DNA of 64,000 nt from Bacteroidales bacterium (GTDB taxonomy: Bacteria > Bacteroidota > Bacteroidia > Bacteroidales > P3): the NCBI GenBank assembly GCA_017439185.1, contig JAFRTM010000019.1:41456-105455 (forward strand). The letters run 5' to 3'. A model generated the notes under the pieces. The model searched no databases, was not told the origin of the DNA, and worked only from the letters and a program-made list of their open reading frames with translations. A program made the translations under genes and the position numbers. Shown piece after piece: positions 7,971 through 17,857 of the stretch (positions within the stretch are counted from its first letter, which is position 1; each line of letters opens with the position of its first letter).

Positions 7971-10900
7971 CTATTGGACTATCAGCTTGCGTATGCAGTT
8001 CACAGTAGCACCAGTCACTTTCACGAAGTAGGCACCTTTTGCCAACCCGTTGACGTCGATTTGTTCCACACAGCTGTCGTGGCATTCCACCTGTTCGCTT
8101 CTGAGCGTACGGCCGTTAATGTCTATTACAGCCACGTTAAGGTTACCGTTGACTCCTTCTATAGATATAGTGGTGTTGCCATTGGTTGGGTTGGGGTATA
8201 TTGACAGGTTGAGGTTGCTGGATACGTCGTCGATGCCGTCGTCACTGCTGTTGATAGGTCTGAACACTTTTAGGTTGTCCAGGGCTACGCCATTGCCGCC
8301 GTTGAAAGTTGCAACAATAGAGAACTGGTAGGTAGCCGTGGTGTTAGGCAGGGCCACTGAGTCAACCATCCAGCCCACGGTAGCGTTGTTGTATTCCTTC
8401 AATAGTTGCCACTGGGCTGTGGGGGCAGTACGGTAATAGATCTTCATGTTGTCGTAAGACCCTTCCAGCACACGTTGTTGGGGACCGGCGTAGTCGTATG
8501 CTGTTGTGGCGTAGGCATATCTCAGGTATGGGTTCCTCAAATCTGACAAGTCAAACACGGGGCTGACCAGTCTGGCGCTGTTGCCGATAACATAGGTAGG
8601 AGAATAGAACAACGCGTTTTTCTTTCCTACATAGGCATTGCTCAGAGCGTGGGAGGTGGGCTCGCCGTCGCCACGTTGTGTAAGCCATTCGTAGTCACCG
8701 TTCAGCACTTCTTGAGACCAGCATATCAGTCCGCTTTCGAAACCTTCTGTCCAAGGATATGAAGTTATCGCGTTGTCATAGCAGGTGGTCCAGAAAGTAT
8801 AGGCGTGGCGGGTATAAGGGCTCTCGTCGGTCTCTGAGCAGGCAACCTTTACATAGATATCGTAGGAAGTCTTGGGAGTAAGGTCGGTCAGTGTAACGCT
8901 GTTGGCACTGTTACTCTGAACTTCAATCCACGGGTCGTCTTCCTCGGCATCCGAGCGACGGTATTTCACCGTGGCATTGCCGGTGGCGGTGGTGGTCCAA
9001 GAAACTATAGCGGTAGTGGCGTCAGCATAATCCAGCGTCACATCGGTGGGACGTGGGCAGGAGAACTGTGACTCCACAACGATTTCGTCAATATAAGCAT
9101 TGGTGGATGCATCGTCGTTGGCAGCAGTGGCGAGAAATGCGAGCTGGTAGGTAGAGGCATTTGCCGAGTTGGGCAATAGAATTTCTATGTCTGCCCAGTT
9201 TTCGGTTGTTTGTGTCATTGCTGTTGCAGGTATCTGCGTCCATTGTGCGCTTGATGATGTGCGATAGTATAATTTGAGGTTTGCGTTGAGAAGGTCGCCG
9301 TAGTCATCTGTCTGCGGGATGTTGTACCACAGATACATTTGAGCGCCACGGTCAAGTGCCGAGAAGTCAAATATGGGACTTATCAGGCGGGAGGTATAGC
9401 CATTGTAGCCGTGGAAGTACATTCCTTTGCCACTGTAACCTCCTTCGGATACATTCCATATATAGGAAGTGGATTGTGATTCCTGCACCCAGCAGACGGG
9501 CAGTCCTGTATTGGACATGCTCTCCTCGCAGTCTTCGAGATGGCTGATTTGGTCGGTTACGATGACTTCTGAGCAGGCGGTTACCTCAAACGCTGAAGTG
9601 CTCCACGTGCTATAGTCGCCATCACAGATGGCGCGTACCTGAAACTCATAATTGGTTGCTGGATTGAGGCCGGTAACGGTTGCCGGATTACTGTTTACAA
9701 CCGTTGACTCCCAAGTCGTGGTTCCAGATGGCCTGTATTGTATTTCGAATTGGCTGCCGGAATGGTTCCATGAAAGTGTGGCGGTTGTTGATCCTACACC
9801 GGTTACAGTCAATCCTGTAGCTTTATGACAAGGAGGCGCTATGGTTATGTTTATATCGTCAAGCCAAAACCAATAGCTGCTTGAGCCAGTTTGTTTGAAA
9901 GCCACGTATGCTGTCGTTGCATTGTTGGGTATTGTAAGATATTGGAGAAATTCATAGTGAGTTCCGTCCGTGGGGAATGTAAGGCGAGTCCATTGTACGT
10001 TAGCTACGCTTGTGGGATCGGTGGTTATGCCGATATCCATTGTGCCAGACGAAGATCCCTCACGTTGCATATAGAAATACACCTCCAATTCGTTCGCTCC
10101 ACTGACATCAAAACCTGGCGTGACAACCGTTCCTCCTGCAAATCGCAGTGATTTACTGCTATTATGGGCACGGTAGGCATAATTTTCCACATAGTTGTTA
10201 CCAGTTATCGATGTCCAGCAATCTGGAAAGGCGTTGGCTGTGATACTTTCAAAATTCTCGAAATACGGAGTATTAAATACACCGCAGGGTGTCGTAAATG
10301 ACCGTGATGAGGCAAAGCTTGTGTCTCCGACACTGCATATCGCACGTACGGCAGCCGTATAAGATGTAATCGTGTTTAAGTTGTCAAAAGTATAAGTTGT
10401 GGTGTTGTTTACAATCTGTTGATTTGCACCATCGAGAGTCACAGCATAAGAAGAAGCGTCCCCATTCTCGCGCCATGTGATTGTTGCAGAAGTTCCGTCA
10501 ACAACCACATTTGTAATCGTCGGAGGCAGACACACCCCCTCGGCTGGATATATGGTAAAAGTGGTTTTCGGTATGAAGTCGCGCTTCGTCGCCGACACAG
10601 CCGCGACGCTTGTGCTACTGTAGCCGGATGCCGAACCTCCTGTCGAAGAGATGCCGTACCAGCTGCAACTCGAATAAGAATCATCGTCAATGCAATCAAC
10701 CTCTATTAACAAGTTGCCGCCAAGATACATAAAAGGTTCAGAAAATTCTATCTCCACAGGACTGTTGGTAAGATTCAAGTTCCCAGTAAAGACAGACGTG
10801 AGTGATGCCGAATTGTCAAACGTGGCAGTACTGAATGCACTCATAGAACTGGTGCCAATCTTTACTTCGAATGTGGCCCCCGTCTGACTTGAAGCAGGAG

Positions 10901-11129
10901 AACTCAAATAATAGACTATCTTCGTGATGAAATTCCCAATCACTCCATTCATGATATTCTCAGGATAAATAGTCTGACACCTCAAGTAATCGTCAGTGTA
11001 TAAACCATATATAGGCACATAGCTATTGGTTACAGTGCCATTAGCCACGGTTACGGTGGTCTGTCCCTGTATCATTTGCGGCAAAATCAGCGCAAAAGTG
11101 ACCAAAATACCTGATAACAGCTTTTTCAT
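7971..11129 (-). CDS. Secreted multidomain protein: FnIII, MAM-like modules, T9SS tail
   Basis: The 1052-residue protein has a signal peptide (about 1-22, ending at IQG). A roughly 190-residue N-terminal domain is shared with the neighbouring 1686-residue protein (TNSYVPIYG, LRCQTIYP, YYLSSP, ISSTG, DFIPKT). Three fibronectin-III domains then alternate with three MAM-like/choice-of-anchor J jelly-roll modules of the type FE-x-FES...CW. The last ~75 residues form a type A T9SS sorting domain starting at SIYPNPTNG and ending KGAYFVKV...RKLIVQ. The sorting domain predicts export through the Por secreton and anchoring or release at the surface (known of the family). No catalytic motif was recognised, so an adhesin or carbohydrate-binding role is inference. 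It has its own canonical promoter. Confidence 0.9.
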   Translation of the reverse strand: MKKLLSGILVTFALILPQMIQGQTTVTVANGTVTNSYVPIYGLYTDDYLRCQTIYPENIMNGVIGNFITKIVYYLSSPASSQTGATFEVKIGTSSMSAFSTATFDNSASLTSVFTGNLNLTNSPVEIEFSEPFMYLGGNLLIEVDCIDDDSYSSCSWYGISSTGGSASGYSSTSVAAVSATKRDFIPKTTFTIYPAEGVCLPPTITNVVVDGTSATITWRENGDASSYAVTLDGANQQIVNNTTTYTFDNLNTITSYTAAVRAICSVGDTSFASSRSFTTPCGVFNTPYFENFESITANAFPDCWTSITGNNYVENYAYRAHNSSKSLRFAGGTVVTPGFDVSGANELEVYFYMQREGSSSGTMDIGITTDPTSVANVQWTRLTFPTDGTHYEFLQYLTIPNNATTAYVAFKQTGSSSYWFWLDDINITIAPPCHKATGLTVTGVGSTTATLSWNHSGSQFEIQYRPSGTTTWESTVVNSNPATVTGLNPATNYEFQVRAICDGDYSTWSTSAFEVTACSEVIVTDQISHLEDCEESMSNTGLPVCWVQESQSTSYIWNVSEGGYSGKGMYFHGYNGYTSRLISPIFDFSALDRGAQMYLWYNIPQTDDYGDLLNANLKLYYRTSSSAQWTQIPATAMTQTTENWADIEILLPNSANASTYQLAFLATAANDDASTNAYIDEIVVESQFSCPRPTDVTLDYADATTAIVSWTTTATGNATVKYRRSDAEEDDPWIEVQSNSANSVTLTDLTPKTSYDIYVKVACSETDESPYTRHAYTFWTTCYDNAITSYPWTEGFESGLICWSQEVLNGDYEWLTQRGDGEPTSHALSNAYVGKKNALFYSPTYVIGNSARLVSPVFDLSDLRNPYLRYAYATTAYDYAGPQQRVLEGSYDNMKIYYRTAPTAQWQLLKEYNNATVGWMVDSVALPNTTATYQFSIVATFNGGNGVALDNLKVFRPINSSDDGIDDVSSNLNLSIYPNPTNGNTTISIEGVNGNLNVAVIDINGRTLRSEQVECHDSCVEQIDVNGLAKGAYFVKVTGATVNCIRKLIVQ

Positions 11130-11200
11130 ATTATTTCCTTTCCTGTTAATTCATTATATTATAATAGGTTAGAGCGATATGCACACTCCACACCAATATG

Positions 11201-11232
11201 CAAATATACAATGAATAATTTATATAAACAAA
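11201..11232 (-). promoter_or_regulatory. Canonical -33/-7 promoter
   Basis: On the minus strand TTTG (11232-11229) and TATATTTG (11208-11201) are separated by exactly 20 bases, the Bacteroidota spacing. Transcription would begin about 65 bases before the 1052-residue T9SS gene. The rest of 11130-11451 is AT-rich and holds the terminator of the next gene. Confidence 0.75.
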
Positions 11233-11378
11233 TTTTTCTCGAGATTTAACAAAATTTAATTAGAACAGCACTAATACAAAACACGAATCAACCATGGCTC
11301 AACCATGGAGGGACTCTTCTCGAATATACCCTTGCTTTACCCTTACTTTGAGTGCTCTTTGCCTCCTACCCAAAAAGG

Positions 11379-11438
11379 GAGAGGGGCTCCCTTCGTCGGG
11401 AACCCCTCTCCAGAGTTGTTATCGGGTCAAAAGACCCG
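11379..11438 (-). terminator. Rho-independent terminator of the 1686-residue gene
   Basis: GAGAGGGG (11379-11386) pairs with CCCCTCTC (11403-11410), with extra pairs inside. Read on the minus strand it is followed by CCTTTTTG, a U-run. A small second hairpin (CGGGTC, 11423-11428, with GACCCG, 11433-11438) lies closer to the stop codon. Confidence 0.8.
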
Positions 11439-11451
11439 TGAGGTTGAATCC

Positions 11452-14400
11452 TTATTTCACAATAAGTTTTCTGACCACATTGAGCTTGTCGTTGCTCACC
11501 CTTACGAAGTAAGCGCCCTTAGCCATGTCGGCAACCTCGATCTGCTTGGTGCAGCCGTTATTGCAGCCAGTGGTCTCGCTCTTGATGATGCGGCCGTTCA
11601 TGTCCACGATGTCGATCTTCACAACACCGTTCACTCCTTCGATGTTGATGGTGGTGCTGACCGAGGTCGGGTTAGGATAGATGCGGATAGCGTTGGCAGC
11701 CTCCACGTCGCTGATGCCGTTCTGGCCAGCGGTCGTACCCTCTACCGGAGCAGTCCATTCGCTCGTGTTGTTGGCCGAGCAGATGGCGCGTACGCGGATA
11801 GAATAAGTGGTGCCCGAAGACAGGCCGGTAATCATATAAGTGGTCTCGGTGGTCGTGTAGTTGGTCACCGTGTTGTTGCGGGTGTTGGTAGCCTCGATCT
11901 CATACTGGGCGGCAGTGCCTTCCCAAGCGATGGTGATGTTGTTGCCAGCGCGGTTGGTCACGCTGAGGCCGGTCGGCGTGTTGCAAGGAGCGGGCGCCGT
12001 GGTCGAGAAGCTGGCCGAAGTGCTCCAGTTGCTGGTCTCGCCACCCTCGCAGAGTGCCCTTACTTTTACGCTGTAGTTGGTCTCTGAATTCAAACCGGCA
12101 ACGGTGTAAGGACTTGCGTTAGCGGTGTAGGTGGTGGTAGTGCCGGCGGCGGTGTTGGTCACCTCGATCTCATACTGGCTGGCAGAGCCGTTCCAGCTTA
12201 CAACGACGGAGACTTCCGTAGCGTTGGTGGCAGTGACGTTGGTCGGAGTGGCGCAAGGGACTACAACGCTGCCAGCAGTCAGGCTTACGGAGTCGATAAC
12301 AACGCCATATCCATAATTGCTATAGGCGTGGAAGGCGAACTGGAAGGTAGAACTTGTTTCGGGTATAGAGAATGTTACGCTCTCAAAAGCTGTTATACCG
12401 TCGGTATAGGTGGCCAGGGTCTGCCATGCGCTTGTCGGGCTAAGGCGATATTCCACTTTCAGGGAGTCTTGGTCTCCACTCCATTCCTTCTGAGCGTGGG
12501 CAAAAGAGAGGGTAAGGTCGGAAGCCCCCTCAGTATTGAATACCGGGCTGATCAGTCGGGCTTCGCTATTGTAAGCGCCGCCAAAACGTGCATATTTAGT
12601 GCCCTCTACAGCAGTGTATTGGGTATATGTGGTGCATGCCCAATGGATGGAACCCCTAAGTACTTCCTCATTCCAGCAATCGAAGTCATCGCTTTCGAAT
12701 CCATCAAAGTAAGGCAGGTCGGCAGCAGATAGGGCGGGGCAGGGGGTGCTGAAGGAACCAGTCAGCACATCGCTGGTGTCGCCCTCGCCACAGAATGCAC
12801 GCACAACTACTGCATAATCAGTGTTGGCAGTAAGACCCTCGATTGTGCAGGGGTTGGTATTGACAAGCTGGTAATCGTTGTCGCCAACCTTGACGAGCCA
12901 CTGAGTGGCGCTGCCGTTCTCGGACCAAGAGAGTGTGACACTGGTCTCATAAGGAGCGATAACGAGGTCGGTAGGTCTGATACATGTCGGAGGAGTGGTG
13001 ACAACGAGGTTGTCGAGCCAATAGTACCAACTGGAAGAGGCGTTGATTTGTTTGAATACGATACATCCGTTCTGGACGTTCAGGGTGTTCAAGTAGGTGT
13101 ATTCGTAACGGAGAAATTCGTCCTCTGTGGCAGGCTGAATGGTGTCGATCCAGATGGCTGCGTCGGCCGAGGCGGGAGACGTGGCTACGCCTACTACCAA
13201 GGAGCCGGAGTTGTTCAGGCTTTCGCACTCGAGGTCGAAGCTTACGAAAACATCGCTGCCGGCAATGTTGATAATAGGAGTGGTGACAGTGCCGGGGCCG
13301 TATATTTGCAGTGATTTGCTGCCTTCGGAGCTATGGTATCCGTTGACGTAGTTGTTTCCGGTAACGGAGGTCCAGCAATCGGGGAAGTTGCCCGAGCCAG
13401 TAGTATAACTCTCAAATCCTTCAGAGTAGGGGAAAGCCTCGGTAGCGCAGGGAGTGCGAAGAGTTATGGTGACAGCCTCGCTGGTGTCGCCTGCACCGCA
13501 GATGGAGCGAACGGTGATGGTGTATTCGGTAGAGGCATCGAGACCGGTGAAGGTCTTGGTGTTGCCAGTTACCATTTCTTCAGCACCGTCGTTGAGGGTG
13601 ACGCCAAACTGAGGAGCCGAGCCGGTCCAGCTTATGGTGATGGAGTTGTCGGTTGCGTTGGTTTCTGTTATGGCAGGATTGCCGCAAGACACTTGGAGTA
13701 CGGTTACAGAATCAATACCAACACCGTAACCATATTTAAGGTAAGCGTGGAAGGCAATCTGGAGGGAAGAACTTACTGCAGGCAGAGCCAGGGTTTCCAC
13801 GGTCCACGTGCTGATGTTGTTAGTATAGCCTGCGAGGCGGTGCCATTCGTCGGAATCGCTGGTGCGGTATTCTACAACGAGAGAGTCTTGGTCGCTACCG
13901 TATTTCTTTTGTACGTGAGCGAATTTCAGGGTCAAATTTTCAGCATCGGCCACATTGAACAGCGGGCTGATGAGACGGTTTTCGTAAGTAGTGGAGGTGG
14001 TATTGTAGATGGAAGCAGCCTTGGTTCCTTCGAGAGGAGATATTCCGCTGTAGGAGCTTCCGACGGTGGCACTGGCTACCCATTGAGAGGTGCCGCTGAT
14101 AATCTGCTGGTTCCAGCAATCGATGCCGCTCTCGAATCCCTCGAAGTAGGGGAGGTCGGCGGTTGCGATGCTGTTGCAGAGAGTGTGGAAGGTGCCGGAG
14201 ACGGCTTCGCTGGTGTCGGCCGCACCGCAGATGGCACGCACCTGAACTTCATAGTTCGTGGCACTCTGCAGACCTGTGAGAGAGGCAGAGGTAGTGGTCG
14301 GGTTGGGAGCCACGGTGGTCCAAGCGCCGTCGCCGATGCGGTATTTGACGTCGAATTCAGTAGCGTCGCTTGTCCAGGAGGCGGTTGCGGAGTTCTCGGT

Positions 14401-16512
14401 CACTGCCGAGAAAGCAAGTCCGTTGACATGGTCGCAAGTGGGAGGTTCGGAAATGTACACGTTGTCAATATATGCGTTTCCATAGTCGCCGCCCATCTTG
14501 AAGGCAATGTAGTTGGAAGACACGGAGGATATGGCGTCAATTGTAGAGAGATTGATTTCATAGGTTTCCCATGCGTTCTGGTTGTCGCTGCCGGCAATTT
14601 TGTATGCGCTGACGAAGGTGGCCGGATCGGCGGGGTCGGTCACAACACCGATGTAGAGGGTGTCGTTATAGCTGCTATAAGAAGAGTAGTAAACGTTGGC
14701 GTCAAAACGGAGGAAGCAGGCATTGGCGTTGCGGTCCAGTCTGCCAGTGGCTATGATTGTGCTGGTGGCTTCATCTTCGTCGCCACTATACATGTAGATA
14801 GATTTTCCGGGATTGCCGGTGGTGGTTATGTATGGATAAGAAGTGGAGTAAGGAGTGTAGGATTGGACGAGGTTCCAGCACAGAGGAGCTTCGCCACTGG
14901 TGTGGGACTCGAAGTCTTCGGAGTAGGGAGTCTGGAATCTGCCGCAGAGGGTGCGGAAGGAGGTGGAGACGGCAAAGCTGGTGTCGCCGGCGCCGCAGAT
15001 GGAGCGCAGGGTGACACTGTAGAGCGTTGCGCTGGTAAGACCGTCGAAGGTGTAGGACTGGGTGGTTGCTGTCTGCCATTCGCCGTCGTTGAGGCGTATG
15101 GCCCACGAGGTGGCGGTTCCGGTTTCAGCCCAAGTGATGGTTGCCGAGTTTTCTTCGGGTGTAACTACATCGATGATAGGTTCGGTGCAGGAAGCAGAGA
15201 ACAGAATCAGCGAGTCGAGTCCGACGCCATAGCCGTAACCCAGAGTGGCGTTGAAGGCTATCTGGAGAGTGGAGCTGGTAGCGGGGATGGTAATGGTCTC
15301 GAAGGCCCAGTCGGAGATGTCGTCGGTATATGTGGCGAGGGTCTGCCAAGCACTGGAGCTGCTGAGACGGTATTCAACAGTCAGCTCGTCTTGGTCGCCA
15401 GCATAGTTTTGTTGTATGTGGGCGAACTTGAGAGTAAGGTTCTCTACGCCTTCAACGTTGAATACGGGGCTTATGAGTCGGGTTTGTCCTTCTTCTCCAG
15501 CAATGGAAGCGGCATTGTCGCCCGAGACAGGGGTGGTGGTATAGGAGTATCCAATAGAGGCGTCTGCTACCCATTGGATGGAGCCGCTGACCAATTGCTG
15601 ATCCCAGCAGGCAAGGTTGTTTTCGAAGCTCTCGTAGTAGGGGAGTTCGGCTGCAGCAATTGCGGTGCAGGGAGTGCGGAAGGAGCCGGTAGCGGCGAAG
15701 CTGGTGTCGCCGGCACCGCAGATGGCGCGGAGAGCGAAGGTGTAGGCCGTGTTGGCGGTGAGACCGCTAACGGTGTAGGGGTTGGTGGTGATGGTCTGCC
15801 AAGCGCCGTCGTTGAGGCGGAAGGACCAGCTGGAAGAAGCTACGTCCTCGGTCCAGGAGATAGTGGCAGAGGTTTCGGTGGTGGTAATGTCGCCAATTGT
15901 GGGAACTCCGCAGGAGACAGGTACAATAAACCCGGTCTTGGGGATGAAATCCTGAACAGAGATCACAGGACCCGACCAACCGTCATAAGATTGTAGGGAG
16001 GCTCCCGTGGAAGAAATTCCATAGAAAGAGGTGGTGCCATAGTCATTGGATTCTACAGTTTGGCTTACCTCAATCATAAGGTTGCCGCCGGTGTAGGTGA
16101 AGGGTGTGGTGAAAGTGATAGTAACCTGCGCTGATGACGTGAGGTCAAGAGTGCCGGTGTAAACGGTGGTAAGCGTTGTTTCGTCAAACTCATCGGCGTC
16201 ATCGGCGAAGGCGCTTGCCGTGCATGTGCCGATTTTCACTTCGAAAGTGCCGTCAAGGTCGTCACCATAAGATGTCGATACGGGTGATGCCATGTAATAG
16301 ACGAGACCCTGAATCTCGGCCCCGGTTAGGTCGGCCATCATGGTGGCGGGATAAATGGTCTGACAGCGCAGGACGGCGTCTGCATAGTAGCCATAGACGG
16401 GCACGTAGCTGTTAGTGGTGGTGCCTTCGGCGACTACCACTGTGCCGGTCTGCGCGTTTGCTGCTGTTGTCCATAGAAGGGCAGCCAGCAGGAGTAGCAT
16501 AATTTTTTTCAT
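11452..16512 (-). CDS. Giant secreted FnIII/MAM-like repeat protein with T9SS tail
   Basis: The 1686-residue protein has a signal peptide (about 1-20, TAANAQ). An N-terminal domain homologous to that of the 1052-residue neighbour follows. Five FnIII/MAM-like pairs come next, with recurring signatures GLTANTAYT, RAICGAGDTS and LPYFEGFES...CWNQQ. Two further FnIII domains (starting CATPTNVTA and CNTPTGLSV) lead to a T9SS type A sorting domain (about 1598-1686, RIYPNPTS...KGAYFVRVS...RKLIVK). The FnIII linker RAICGAGDTS occurs at least five times nearly unchanged, showing recent internal duplication. It is probably a surface or released adhesin-like protein; no enzyme motif was seen. A large antisense open frame here is a codon-bias shadow. 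Confidence 0.9.
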   Translation of the reverse strand: MKKIMLLLLAALLWTTAANAQTGTVVVAEGTTTNSYVPVYGYYADAVLRCQTIYPATMMADLTGAEIQGLVYYMASPVSTSYGDDLDGTFEVKIGTCTASAFADDADEFDETTLTTVYTGTLDLTSSAQVTITFTTPFTYTGGNLMIEVSQTVESNDYGTTSFYGISSTGASLQSYDGWSGPVISVQDFIPKTGFIVPVSCGVPTIGDITTTETSATISWTEDVASSSWSFRLNDGAWQTITTNPYTVSGLTANTAYTFALRAICGAGDTSFAATGSFRTPCTAIAAAELPYYESFENNLACWDQQLVSGSIQWVADASIGYSYTTTPVSGDNAASIAGEEGQTRLISPVFNVEGVENLTLKFAHIQQNYAGDQDELTVEYRLSSSSAWQTLATYTDDISDWAFETITIPATSSTLQIAFNATLGYGYGVGLDSLILFSASCTEPIIDVVTPEENSATITWAETGTATSWAIRLNDGEWQTATTQSYTFDGLTSATLYSVTLRSICGAGDTSFAVSTSFRTLCGRFQTPYSEDFESHTSGEAPLCWNLVQSYTPYSTSYPYITTTGNPGKSIYMYSGDEDEATSTIIATGRLDRNANACFLRFDANVYYSSYSSYNDTLYIGVVTDPADPATFVSAYKIAGSDNQNAWETYEINLSTIDAISSVSSNYIAFKMGGDYGNAYIDNVYISEPPTCDHVNGLAFSAVTENSATASWTSDATEFDVKYRIGDGAWTTVAPNPTTTSASLTGLQSATNYEVQVRAICGAADTSEAVSGTFHTLCNSIATADLPYFEGFESGIDCWNQQIISGTSQWVASATVGSSYSGISPLEGTKAASIYNTTSTTYENRLISPLFNVADAENLTLKFAHVQKKYGSDQDSLVVEYRTSDSDEWHRLAGYTNNISTWTVETLALPAVSSSLQIAFHAYLKYGYGVGIDSVTVLQVSCGNPAITETNATDNSITISWTGSAPQFGVTLNDGAEEMVTGNTKTFTGLDASTEYTITVRSICGAGDTSEAVTITLRTPCATEAFPYSEGFESYTTGSGNFPDCWTSVTGNNYVNGYHSSEGSKSLQIYGPGTVTTPIINIAGSDVFVSFDLECESLNNSGSLVVGVATSPASADAAIWIDTIQPATEDEFLRYEYTYLNTLNVQNGCIVFKQINASSSWYYWLDNLVVTTPPTCIRPTDLVIAPYETSVTLSWSENGSATQWLVKVGDNDYQLVNTNPCTIEGLTANTDYAVVVRAFCGEGDTSDVLTGSFSTPCPALSAADLPYFDGFESDDFDCWNEEVLRGSIHWACTTYTQYTAVEGTKYARFGGAYNSEARLISPVFNTEGASDLTLSFAHAQKEWSGDQDSLKVEYRLSPTSAWQTLATYTDGITAFESVTFSIPETSSTFQFAFHAYSNYGYGVVIDSVSLTAGSVVVPCATPTNVTATNATEVSVVVSWNGSASQYEIEVTNTAAGTTTTYTANASPYTVAGLNSETNYSVKVRALCEGGETSNWSTSASFSTTAPAPCNTPTGLSVTNRAGNNITIAWEGTAAQYEIEATNTRNNTVTNYTTTETTYMITGLSSGTTYSIRVRAICSANNTSEWTAPVEGTTAGQNGISDVEAANAIRIYPNPTSVSTTINIEGVNGVVKIDIVDMNGRIIKSETTGCNNGCTKQIEVADMAKGAYFVRVSNDKLNVVRKLIVK

Positions 16513-16583
16513 AGTGTTTAATTTATTGATTAATAATTTATTGTTGCCTGTTTATAATGATGGAATTGCCACTATAGAGATTG

Positions 16584-16591
16584 CAAAAATA
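16584..16591 (-). promoter_or_regulatory. Probable -7 box for the giant T9SS gene
   Basis: Minus-strand TATTTTTG (16591-16584) matches TAnnTTTG and lies 72 bases before the start codon. No clear -33 TTTG is seen at the expected distance. Confidence 0.45.
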
Positions 16592-16812
16592 CACATTATA
16601 TTTTATATAGAGAATTTTTTGTTGCATTTTTTTGTTTTTTTAACATTTCGGGGCTTGGAGTACGGTCGGAGTTGGGTGTTTTGGGTCAAGAGGGGCGATA
16701 ATGGGGGTAAAAGTGTTAAAGTTGAAGTTAATGGATTGATAATCAATGGTAATTTGGGAGCGTAACTTTTTTTGACAAAAAGTTGGGGGAGGGGTGATTT
16801 TCGGTAAATGCC

Positions 16813-16866
16813 AAGTTGCTGATACATAGGACACAAGTAGGTATCAACTCTATGGTAAGCCTAAGG
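16813..16866 (+). repeat. Dispersed intergenic repeat, copy A
   Basis: This 54-base element begins AAGTTGCTGATA and contains GTAGGTATCAA and TCTATGGTAA. It matches the reverse complement of 43856-43909 at about 44 of 54 positions with no gaps. It lies in the 503-base gap 16513-17015, which otherwise holds only the T9SS promoter, a short direct repeat TTGAAAATTGA (about 16876-16900) and a G-run. No gene was found in that gap. Confidence 0.6.
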
Positions 16867-17015
16867 TTAAATTAATTGAAAATTGAGAGTTGAAAATTGA
16901 AAGTTTTTTTTGGGGGGGTGGGAGGGTGGGTTTATACGGAAATATTTTTTGGTGGGCGTGCAATATTTTTTTTGTTTTGGCGTTAATGTAGGGTTGGATA
17001 TAAAATAATAATGGT

Positions 17016-17855
17016 ATGAACAGAAAAGAACTGGTCGAGTTGATAAGGGAGCGTAGGTCGTTCCTGTGTGTCGGTTTGGACACTGATATGGCGAAGGTGC
17101 CGGAGAAGTTCAGGGGCGTGAAGGACGGAGCTTTTGAGTTTAACAGGGCGATCATCGACGCTACGATTGACTATGCGGTGGCTTACAAGCCGAACCTGGC
17201 TTTCTACGAGAGCATGGGTATCGAGGGTCTGAGGCAGCTGAAGCTGACGATGGACTATCTGCATGGGCTGGGGAAGAAGGCGTTTGTGATAGCTGACGCG
17301 AAGAGGGGCGACATCGGAAACACGTCGCAGCAGTACGCGAAGGCTTTTCTGGACCCGGAGGGGGAGTTCGGCTTTGACGCAATGACGATAGCGCCTTATA
17401 TGGGCGAGGATTCGGTGGTGCCGTTCACGAAGTATGAGGGGAAGTGGGTCGTGCTGCTGGCGCTGACGTCGAACAAGGGTGCGTTTGACTTCCAGCTGAT
17501 GAGGGACGCGGAGAGCGGGAAGAGGCTGTTTGAGGTGGTGCTGGAGCGTTCGAAGGCTTGGGGCACGGTGGAGAATATGATGTATGTGGTGGGCGCGACG
17601 AAGGCTGAGATGCTCGACGATGTGAGAAGGGTGGTGCCCGATTCGTTCTTGCTGGTGCCTGGTGTGGGCGCGCAGGGAGGAAGCCTGGAAGAGGTGGCCA
17701 GACATGGATTGACGAAGGATTGCGGATTGCTGGTCAATTCTTCGAGAGGAATAATATATGCGTCGAATGGGGAGGATTTTGCAGAGAGGGCAGGGGAGGA
17801 GGCGAGGAAGCTGCAGGGGCAGATGGAAGAGCTGATGAAAGGGACAGTGCTGTGA
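17016..17855 (+). CDS. pyrF: Orotidine 5'-phosphate decarboxylase (type 2)
   Basis: This enzyme decarboxylates OMP to UMP, the last step of de novo pyrimidine synthesis. The 279-residue protein belongs to the longer type 2 subfamily. The catalytic signature DAKRGDIGNTSQQYAKAF (about residues 90-107) carries the conserved Lys/Asp residues, and FLCVGLDTDMAKVPE near the N-terminus and VPGVGAQGG near the C-terminus form the phosphate-binding part of the barrel. The next gene starts two bases after the stop, so they form an operon. Codons are strongly G-rich (AGG arginine), like other genes in the left half of the window. Confidence 0.96.
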   Translation: MNRKELVELIRERRSFLCVGLDTDMAKVPEKFRGVKDGAFEFNRAIIDATIDYAVAYKPNLAFYESMGIEGLRQLKLTMDYLHGLGKKAFVIADAKRGDIGNTSQQYAKAFLDPEGEFGFDAMTIAPYMGEDSVVPFTKYEGKWVVLLALTSNKGAFDFQLMRDAESGKRLFEVVLERSKAWGTVENMMYVVGATKAEMLDDVRRVVPDSFLLVPGVGAQGGSLEEVARHGLTKDCGLLVNSSRGIIYASNGEDFAERAGEEARKLQGQMEELMKGTVL

Positions 17856-17857
17856 GG

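Noticed and set aside
13333-15996. An 887-residue open frame on the plus strand
   Set aside because: It lies wholly antisense to the 1686-residue T9SS gene. Its Gly/Val/Ala-rich product mirrors the Thr/Ser/Ala codon pattern of the real gene, and it has no recognisable domain or own promoter.
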